A DNA stretch of 64,000 bases from Streptomyces chartreusis NRRL 3882 (GTDB lineage Bacteria > Actinomycetota > Actinomycetes > Streptomycetales > Streptomycetaceae): contig NZ_LT963352.1 in NCBI RefSeq assembly GCF_900236475.1, positions 5,192,001 through 5,256,000 of the forward strand, read 5' to 3'. Of this stretch, positions 43,351 through 49,572 are shown piece after piece; within the stretch, counting starts at the first letter, position 1; the number at the start of each line of letters is the position of its first letter. Made by a program: the position numbers and the translations under genes. The notes beneath the pieces were generated by a model, which was given only the letters and a program-made list of their open reading frames with translations, ran no database searches and was not told where the DNA came from.

Positions 43351-43530
43351 ATGAGCACCGCCCCCGACCCCGAGCCGCGCGCGCCGAAGCCCGCGCTGGT
43401 CTTCGACGACCCGCTCGACCAGCAGTCCTCCGACGACACCGACCGCGGCTGGGGCGAGCGCTCCGACGCCGGTGGCGGCGCGGCCGACCTCAAGCGCTTC
43501 CTCGACGAGAAGCCGCCCCACCACCTCTGA
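43351..43530 (+). CDS. Small conserved acidic protein (59 residues)
   Basis: ATG 43351 to TGA 43528-43530. The protein is MSTAPDPEPRAPKPALVFDD ... LKRFLDEKPPHHL, acidic and disordered with strong GC at third codon positions. No ribosome site is clear; a leaderless start is possible (CCGTACCCTGGACGC). It converges on mscL, with 7 bp between stops. No known family. Confidence 0.6.
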   Translation: MSTAPDPEPRAPKPALVFDDPLDQQSSDDTDRGWGERSDAGGGAADLKRFLDEKPPHHL

Positions 43531-43537
43531 GCCGGCC

Positions 43538-43996
43538 CTACCGCCGATCGTGCCCGGAGCCGCGCTGTGCGACCAGCGCGTCGCGGATCTCCTTCAGCAC
43601 CTCCAGCTCGGTCACCTCGATGACCTCCTGGGTGCCCTCCTTGGCCTTGCGGCGGGCCTCCAGCCGGCCCAGGTACTTCGCCATGGGCAGGACCATCAGG
43701 AAGTAGACGACCGCCGCGGTGATCACGAAGCTCAGCGTGGCGCCGAGGACGGAGCCCCACAGGATCCGGATGCCCTGCTCGCCCTCGCACGTCGAGCTCA
43801 GACACGAGCTGTAGTGGTCGAGGTTCTTGGTCCCGATGGCCCCGACGACGGGGTTGATGATCCCCTTCACCACGGCGTTGACGATGTTGGTGAACGCGGC
43901 GCCGATCACCACCGCCACCGCCAGATCGACGACGTTCCCGCGCATCAGGAAGGCCTTGAAGCCCTCCCAGACGCTCGGATCCTTCTTCTCGCTCAC
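43538..43996 (-). CDS. mscL: Large-conductance mechanosensitive channel
   Basis: A 152-residue MscL. Amphipathic N-helix SVWEGFKAFLMRGNVVDLAV, TM1 VVIGAAFTNIVNAVVKGIIN (gate-lining), a periplasmic loop with two Cys (SCLSSTCEGEQ), TM2 LGATLSFVITAAVVYFLMVL and a charged C-terminal bundle helix (LEVLKEIRDALVAQR). It forms a homo-pentameric pore that opens under membrane tension to release solutes. Loop cysteines are unusual for MscL and might form a disulfide. Start ATG with GGAGAG upstream. Confidence 0.95.
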   Translation of the reverse strand: MSEKKDPSVWEGFKAFLMRGNVVDLAVAVVIGAAFTNIVNAVVKGIINPVVGAIGTKNLDHYSSCLSSTCEGEQGIRILWGSVLGATLSFVITAAVVYFLMVLPMAKYLGRLEARRKAKEGTQEVIEVTELEVLKEIRDALVAQRGSGHDRR

Positions 43997-44116
43997 CCCG
44001 GGGTCTCTCCTCGCACGAGCAGCTTGCGGAACAAAACGCTCCGCAACCTACGTCAACGTTGCGCCGAACGGACCACCTGGGTCCCTCGAACGAGCGACTT
44101 GACGCGATCAGGTACG

Positions 44117-44737
44117 TCACCACAGTGTCACCGCCAACCGCGCGGTGGCGCTCGCACCGGCGAGCCGGGCCGCCGTCGCACGCGGCACCGACAGCACGAC
44201 CAGCGCCCCTGCGTCGCTCGCGCCCTCCAGCGGCTCCGGCACCTTCGTCACCCTGGCCCCGCGTGCGACCACCCGGGCATCGCCGCCCGACACCGTCTCC
44301 TCGGCGGCGATGACGTCGACCCGGTCGCCGGGCCGCAGCAGCCGCACGGTGGCCGCGTCGGCGATCCGGACCGGGGCCGTCACCGCCCCCACGGCACGAC
44401 GCGTCCGCACGGGCTGCTCCCCGGACACCGCCGTGTGCGCGGGGGGCTGGGCCCGGGGATGCCCACGGGCCCCTTCGGAGCCCCGCGGTCCCGCCGCGAC
44501 CAGCGCGGTCGCGGTGACCGCGAGTCCCACGGCCAGGGCCCGCCGCCGGTTCCGTACGAGCCGGCCGACCCGGCCGCCGCGCACCCGTACGGGGTCGAAC
44601 CGCGGCACCTCACGCGCCGCCGGCACCTCGGGGCCGGGCGGGCATGCGGCAACAGACCAAGAAGGCAGGGCGAGGAAAGAGGAAAAGGAGGGAGAGGGAG
44701 AGGGAGAAGAGGGAGACGGAGACGGATCGAGGGACAT
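44117..44737 (-). CDS. SAF-domain protein (CpaB/RcpC-like)
   Basis: A 206-residue protein. Low-complexity Ser/Pro start (SPSPSSPSPSPSFSSF, from GGAGA repeats), one membrane helix (about 70-85: RRALAVGLAVTATALVAAG), then a SAF domain (RRAVGAVTAPVRIADAATVR, then LLRPGDRVDVIAAEE). Resembles CpaB/RcpC proteins of Flp pilus assembly, but no other pilus gene is nearby. Full length for the Streptomyces group; role unknown. Start position in the repeat region is uncertain. Confidence 0.75.
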   Translation of the reverse strand: MSLDPSPSPSSPSPSPSFSSFLALPSWSVAACPPGPEVPAAREVPRFDPVRVRGGRVGRLVRNRRRALAVGLAVTATALVAAGPRGSEGARGHPRAQPPAHTAVSGEQPVRTRRAVGAVTAPVRIADAATVRLLRPGDRVDVIAAEETVSGGDARVVARGARVTKVPEPLEGASDAGALVVLSVPRATAARLAGASATARLAVTLW

Positions 44738-44861
44738 GGGGAACCACCACCTGTGACGAGCGACCGGCTTGCGCTCCCCACGATGGGGCCTCGCGCCACA
44801 GCCCGCTCAGGCCTGTGGACCTGCCACCGCCCTGTGGACAACTCCCTCACCCGAACGGCAA

Positions 44862-44922
44862 CTTCCGCCTACCGCAGCTTCCGCTACCGCCTACCGCAGC
44901 TTCCGCCTACGGCAACGCGAAC
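44862..44922. repeat. Short CTTCCGC/CTACCGC direct repeats downstream of mtnP
   Basis: Variants of ACCGCAGCTTCCGCTACCGC are repeated three times between the SAF-protein promoter region and the mtnP stop, partly inside the end of the mtnP gene. Looks like slippage DNA; no function assigned. Confidence 0.65.
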
Positions 44923-45767
44923 CCCGGATCCATCCCGCCCAGCGCATTCACGCACAGACAGCCCCGCTCGTCCTCCCCCGGCAACCCCGCCACCGCGTCG
45001 AACAGCACGCCCCGCAGCCGGTCCACATTGGCCGCGAACACCCGCAGCACCTCGTCGTGCGAGACGCCCTCCCCGGTCTCGGCTCCGGCGTCGAGGTCGG
45101 TGACCAGGGTCAGGGACGTGTAGCAGAGCTCCAGCTCGCGGGCGAGCGCCGCCTCGGGATGGCCGGTCATACCCACCACCGACCAGCCCTGCGCCTGGTG
45201 CCACAACGATTCGGCACGGGTCGAGAAGCGCGGCCCCTCGACGACGACCAGCGTGCCGCCGTCCACCGGCTCCCAGTCCCGCCCGCGCGCCGCCTTCAGC
45301 GCGACGGCCCGCCCGGCGGGGCAGTAGGGGTCGGCCAGCGACACGTGCACCACGTTGGGCACCGTGCCGTCGGGCAGCGGAAGCCCGTCGAAGTACGTGT
45401 TCGCGCGGGACTTGGTCCGGTCGACCAGCTGGTCCGGCACCAGCAGCGTGCCCGGCCCGTACTCGGGACGCAGTCCGCCGACGGCACAGGGGGCGAGCAC
45501 CTGGCGCACGCCGACCGACCGCAGCGCCCACAGGTTGGCCCGGTAGTTGATCCGGTGCGGCGGCAGATGGTGGCCCCGTCCGTGCCGGGGCAGGAAGGCG
45601 ACGCGCCGGCCGGCGACCTCGCCGAGGAAGAGGGAGTCGCTGGGCGGCCCGTACGGGGTGTCGACCTGGACCTCGGTCACGTCGTCGAGGAAGGAGTAGA
45701 ACCCGGAGCCGCCGATGACGCCGATCCCGGCGTCCCCCTTGTTCGTCACGTTCGCCTTGTTCACCAT
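44907..45767 (-). CDS. mtnP: S-methyl-5'-thioadenosine phosphorylase
   Basis: A 286-residue purine nucleoside phosphorylase-type protein. Phosphate loop GVIGGSGFYSF, LPRHGRGHHLPPHRINYRAN (phosphate and substrate contacts), GGTLVVVEGPRFSTRAESLW, and VVGMTGHPEAALARELELCY (the MTA site, near Met194). It cleaves 5'-methylthioadenosine to adenine and methylthioribose 1-phosphate for methionine salvage. The NxxD/GMTGxPE block here has His in place of Met or Tyr at GHPE. Members annotated as MTAP or MTIP differ subtly. Cytoplasmic, full length. Confidence 0.9.
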   Translation of the reverse strand: MVNKANVTNKGDAGIGVIGGSGFYSFLDDVTEVQVDTPYGPPSDSLFLGEVAGRRVAFLPRHGRGHHLPPHRINYRANLWALRSVGVRQVLAPCAVGGLRPEYGPGTLLVPDQLVDRTKSRANTYFDGLPLPDGTVPNVVHVSLADPYCPAGRAVALKAARGRDWEPVDGGTLVVVEGPRFSTRAESLWHQAQGWSVVGMTGHPEAALARELELCYTSLTLVTDLDAGAETGEGVSHDEVLRVFAANVDRLRGVLFDAVAGLPGEDERGCLCVNALGGMDPGFALP

Positions 45768-45799
45768 GCCCGCACCCTAACCGCACGCGGAAACGCCGA

Positions 45800-45829
45800 G
45801 GACCCCGTCGCCGAAAGGCGACAGGGTCC
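45800..45829 (-). terminator. Hairpin between fmdB and mtnP
   Basis: GGACCCCGTCGCC and GGCGACAGGGTCC pair around GAAA with one mismatch. On the minus strand it follows fmdB and precedes mtnP, so it may separate the two genes. Confidence 0.65.
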
Positions 45830-45844
45830 CGTAAGAAACAGGCC

Positions 45845-46156
45845 TTATGCGGCGGTGGTGCTGCTCGTGGAGCTGCCGGTGCTCGACGACGAGCTCGAAC
45901 CGGAGCCAGAGCCGGAGCCGGAGTCGGAGGACGACGAGGAGCTCGACGACTTCGACGCCGGGGTGCTGCTCGAGGAGGAGCCGCGGCTGTCGTTCCGGTA
46001 GAAGCCGGAGCCCTTGAAGACAATGCCGACCGCCGAGAACACCTTCTTCAGGCGGCCCTTGCAGCTGGGGCACTCGGTGAGGGCGTCGTCGGTGAACTTC
46101 TGCACCGCCTCGAGGCCCTCGCCGCACTCGGTGCACTGGTACTGGTAGGTGGGCAC
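45845..46156 (-). CDS. FmdB-family zinc ribbon protein with a Ser-rich tail
   Basis: A 103-residue protein from GTG 46156, AGGAGGA upstream. The ribbon PTYQYQCTECGEGLEAVQKF with a second pair in LTECPSCKGRLKKVFS (four zinc-ligand Cys) is the FmdB/CxxC_CxxC_SSSS domain. After GSGFYRNDSR there is a tail of about 45 residues almost only Ser, Gly, Asp, Thr and Ala. FmdB-like proteins are regulatory or unknown. A CIRCE-like operator lies directly upstream, pointing to heat-shock control. Confidence 0.9.
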   Translation of the reverse strand: MPTYQYQCTECGEGLEAVQKFTDDALTECPSCKGRLKKVFSAVGIVFKGSGFYRNDSRGSSSSSTPASKSSSSSSSSDSGSGSGSGSSSSSSTGSSTSSTTAA

Positions 46157-46166
46157 TGTCTTCCTC

Positions 46167-46193
46167 CTGGCACTCTCACTCGATGAGTGCTAA
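46167..46193. promoter_or_regulatory. CIRCE-like HrcA operator
   Basis: CTGGCACTC-N9-GAGTGCTAA: the right arm matches the CIRCE consensus exactly and the left arm differs at two of nine positions (consensus TTAGCACTC). It overlaps the ribosome-site region upstream of fmdB. HrcA represses groEL-type genes in Streptomyces through CIRCE, so fmdB may be heat-induced. Confidence 0.75.
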
Positions 46194-46223
46194 CGACGAT
46201 CCATCTTGACGTATTCCGGCCGT

Positions 46224-47537
46224 TCAGTCCACTGCCACCGGCACGCGGTGACCCACGCCACGTGCGACGGTGCGGCCCTGGGCGCGTCCCGCCAGCCGGG
46301 AACGCAGGGCCAGGAGGGTCGCCAGGGCGAGCACGGTGCCGCCCATCGGCACCAGGAAACCGGCGCCGTCCCGGAAGCGGTCCTCCAGCTGCCCGGCGAC
46401 CGTGACGGCGGCCGCCTGGCCGAGCGCCACCGCGCCGGTCAGCCAGGTGAAGGCCTCGGTGCGGGCACCGGCCGGGACCAGGCCCTCGACCAGGGTGTAG
46501 CCGGTGATCAGGGCGGGCGCGATGCACATGCCGACCAGCAGGCCGAGACCGGCGAGGACCGGCACCGAGTGGGCGGCCCACAGACCCGACGCGGCGAGCG
46601 CGAGTGCCGTGTAGCCCACGACGAGGCGCCGCTGCGGGGCCGCCTTCCAGGCGATCGCGCCGCAGACGACGCCGGAGAGCATGTTGCCCGCGGCGAAGAC
46701 CCCGTAGAGGACGCCGTTGAGGCCCGGTTCGCCGATCGACTCGGTGAACGCGGCCAGCGAGACCTGCATACCGCCGAAGACGGACCCGATGCCCAGGAAC
46801 GTCACGATCAGCACGCGCACCCCGGGGATCCGCAGCGCGGAAGCGTGCTCCACGCGCGCGTGGCCGCTGCCGCCCCCGACCGAGGGCTGGGTGCTCTTCT
46901 GCGCGGCGAACAGCAGACCGCCGATCAGGGTCAGCGAGGCCTCCGTGACCAGGCCGGCGGCCGGGTCGACGGCCGTGCACAGGGCGGTGGCCAGCAGCGG
47001 GCCGACCACGAAGGTCAGTTCGTCCGTGACGGACTCGAAGGCCGCCGCGGTGGTCATCAGTGGCGAGTCCTTCAGCTTCACGCCCCAGCGGGCCCGCACC
47101 ATGGGCCCGACCTGCGGCACCGAGGCACCGGTCGGGACGGCCGCCGCGAACACCGCCCACAGGGGGGCGTCCAGCAGCGCCAGCGACGTCAGCGTCAGCC
47201 CGGACAGCGCGTGCAGCAGCACGCCGGGGATCAGCACGGCCCGCTGCCCGTAGCGGTCGGCGAGGCGGCCGCTGTAGGGAGCGAACAGCGCCATGGAGAC
47301 ACCGGTGACGGCCGCGGCGGCGCCCGCCGCTCCGTAGGAGCCGGTGGTGTGCTGCACCAGCAGCACGATGGAGATCGTCAGCATCGCGAACGGCTGGCGT
47401 GCCGCGAAGCCGGGGAGCAGGAACGTCCAGGCGCCGCGGGTGCGCAGCAGCCGTCCGTATCCCGGGCGGGCGGAAGCCGTCGAGTTCTTCGAGGTCATCG
47501 AGTTCTTCGACGTCTTCGAGGTGACCGTGGACGCCAC
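46224..47537 (-). CDS. MFS transporter
   Basis: A protein of about 437 residues with 12 predicted helices. Motif A is SGRLADRYGQRAVLIPG near residue 80. N-terminus contains TSKTSKNSMTSKNSTAS repeats, and the start is unclear: GTG 47537 and ATG 47498 are candidates, and the open frame extends further to 47717. The helices begin with RGAWTFLLPGFAARQPFAML. A family of Streptomyces MFS proteins without known substrate. The region 47538-47700 may be its leader. Confidence 0.82.
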   Translation of the reverse strand: MASTVTSKTSKNSMTSKNSTASARPGYGRLLRTRGAWTFLLPGFAARQPFAMLTISIVLLVQHTTGSYGAAGAAAAVTGVSMALFAPYSGRLADRYGQRAVLIPGVLLHALSGLTLTSLALLDAPLWAVFAAAVPTGASVPQVGPMVRARWGVKLKDSPLMTTAAAFESVTDELTFVVGPLLATALCTAVDPAAGLVTEASLTLIGGLLFAAQKSTQPSVGGGSGHARVEHASALRIPGVRVLIVTFLGIGSVFGGMQVSLAAFTESIGEPGLNGVLYGVFAAGNMLSGVVCGAIAWKAAPQRRLVVGYTALALAASGLWAAHSVPVLAGLGLLVGMCIAPALITGYTLVEGLVPAGARTEAFTWLTGAVALGQAAAVTVAGQLEDRFRDGAGFLVPMGGTVLALATLLALRSRLAGRAQGRTVARGVGHRVPVAVD

Positions 47538-47804
47538 GGCCCGTGCCTTTCTGCCGCCTGGTAGCGCGGGCCCGCGGACGGGCGGCGCCGAGAGCTGTCC
47601 TCTTGCGCGGAACTGCGGTAGATGCCGGGGCCCGGTGAGGAGGGGCGACCCGACCGCCATACGGTCGCGCCAGCTCTGCGTCAGGCAGAGTTGGTTCGAT
47701 CTGGGTAACGCCTTCATCGTACAGGGATCAAGGGGTGTGTGCCTGTGAAAGTGAGCACCATGGGCCCGTCCACCCCGCAAATCCCAAAAGGTGCGAAACG
47801 CCCT

Positions 47805-49334
47805 TCAGTGGCTCGCCGCGTCCGTCCCCAGCCAGCCGGCCAGCTTGCCGCCGCGCCCCACGGCCCGCAGCCGGCTCTCGGTCGCGTCCCGGACGGGGTC
47901 CGTGGCGACGACGAGGAGTTCGTCGCCCCGTTGCAATATCGTCGTCGGCAGCGGCACGAAGGACTCGCCCCCGCGCACGATGAGCGTCACGGCCGCGCCG
48001 TGCGGCAGCCGCAGCTCGGCCACCTCCACGCCGTGCATCTTCGACCCGTCGGGGATCGCCACGGACAGCAGATGCCCGCGCAGCCGCTCCAGCGGGGCCG
48101 ACTCGATGCCGAGGTCGGCGGCCTCCGAACCGTCCCCGAGGCGCAGCTTGCGGCCCAGCCAGGGCAGCGTCGGGCCCTGGACCAGGGTGTAGACGACGAC
48201 CAGCACGAAGACGATGTTGAAGATCCGGCGGCTGGCGTCGACGCCCTCCACCATCGGGATGGTCGCCAGGATGATGGGCACGGCTCCGCGCAGCCCCGCC
48301 CAGGACATCAGGGTCTGCTCCTGCCACGGCACCCGGAACGGCGACAGGCAGACCACCACGCTCAGCGGACGCGCCACCATGGTGAGCACCAGCCCGATGA
48401 CGAGCGCGGGCACGATGTCGTCGCCCAGCTCGTGCGGGGTGACCAGCAGGCCGAGCAGGACGAACATGCCGATCTGGGCCATCCAGCCGAGCCCGTCGGC
48501 GAAGCCGCGCGTGGCCGGCCAGTGCGGCAGCCGCGCGTTGCCCATCACCATCGCGGCGAGGTACACCGCGAGGAATCCGCTGCCGTGGGCCAGCGCACCC
48601 GCCGCGTACGCCACCACGGCGATGGCCATGACGGCGATCGGATAGAGGCCGGAGGCCGGCAGCGCCACGTGCCGCAGCCCCCAGGAGCCGAGCCAGCCCA
48701 CCGCGAGCCCGATGGCCGCGCCGATGGCCAGCTCCAGCAGGATCACGCCCAGCAGCACGTACCAGTGCTCGGCCGGGCCCGCCGTGGACAGCGAGACCAC
48801 GAGGATGACCACCGGGGCGTCGTTGAAGCCGGACTCCGCCTCCAACGTGCCCGTCACGCGCGCGGGGAGGGGGATTTTCCGCAGCACGGAGAACACGGCC
48901 GCCGCGTCGGTCGAGGAGACGACCGCCCCGATGATGAGCGCCTGCCGCCACTCCAGCCCGATCAGGTAGTGCGCGGCCGACGCCGTGACCCCGACGCTCA
49001 CCGCGACACCGGCCAGCGCCAGTGCGGTGGCGGCCGGCAGGGCCGGCTTGATCTCCTTCCACTTCGTGCCCAGACCGCCCTCGGCCAGGATCACGACCAG
49101 GGCCGCGTACCCGATGACCTGGGTCAGTTCGGCGTTGTCGAAGTGGATGTCGCCGATGCCGTCCTGGCCCATGGCGACGCCTATCCCCAGATACACGAGC
49201 AGGCTGGGGAGCCCGCTGCGCGAGGAGATCCGTACCGCTGCGACGGCGACGAGCAGGACGAGCGAGCAGACGAGCAGGAGCTGGTTGAGGTGGTGAACAG
49301 TCAGCGGCCGAATCCTTCCCTGGCCCGCACGCAC
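47805..49334 (-). CDS. K+/H+ antiporter (CPA1, NhaP2/CvrA-like)
   Basis: About 500-509 residues. Twelve helices in a sodium/proton exchanger fold, with GAVVSSTDAAAVFSVLRKI (ion-binding Asp of the CPA family) and ESGFNDAPVVILV (partner Asp). The C-terminal about 90 residues are a TrkA_C-type regulatory domain (MHGVEVAELRLPHGAAVTLI, then RGDELLVVATDP). It exchanges K+ or Na+ for protons to control pH and volume. GTG 49334 and CTG 49304 (before TVHHLNQLLL, with GGAAGGA upstream) both possible; the latter is more likely. Confidence 0.9.
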   Translation of the reverse strand: MRAGQGRIRPLTVHHLNQLLLVCSLVLLVAVAAVRISSRSGLPSLLVYLGIGVAMGQDGIGDIHFDNAELTQVIGYAALVVILAEGGLGTKWKEIKPALPAATALALAGVAVSVGVTASAAHYLIGLEWRQALIIGAVVSSTDAAAVFSVLRKIPLPARVTGTLEAESGFNDAPVVILVVSLSTAGPAEHWYVLLGVILLELAIGAAIGLAVGWLGSWGLRHVALPASGLYPIAVMAIAVVAYAAGALAHGSGFLAVYLAAMVMGNARLPHWPATRGFADGLGWMAQIGMFVLLGLLVTPHELGDDIVPALVIGLVLTMVARPLSVVVCLSPFRVPWQEQTLMSWAGLRGAVPIILATIPMVEGVDASRRIFNIVFVLVVVYTLVQGPTLPWLGRKLRLGDGSEAADLGIESAPLERLRGHLLSVAIPDGSKMHGVEVAELRLPHGAAVTLIVRGGESFVPLPTTILQRGDELLVVATDPVRDATESRLRAVGRGGKLAGWLGTDAASH

Positions 49335-49572
49335 ACGCGCGTGGGCTCACGTACATCGCACATGAAGCTGTGGCGCATCGCGCCAACTACTTCGTTACCT
49401 TACCTAACTCTTGACGATTTCTTGACGCTTGAGAGGGCAAGATCGAACGCCAGTCCGTGCCGGTTCCCGACTCCGCGTCAAGGGGCGCAAGGCCCTGCGC
49501 CTATCGTTGCTCCAGCGCTCAGTTAAAAGCACAGCCGAACCTGCCGCTCGCGTTAGGACAGCAAGGACAGCG
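49335..49572. other. Divergent promoter region between antiporter and acylase
   Basis: AT-rich centre (ACTTCGTTACCTTACCTAACTC) with two TTGACG copies 11 bp apart (49411 and 49422). No well-spaced -10 was found for them. Likely contains promoters for both genes; no gene seen. Confidence 0.4.

Noticed and set aside
49411..49443. Strong TTGACG promoter for penicillin acylase.
   Set aside because: Two -35-like boxes exist but no -10 at 16-19 bp could be found.
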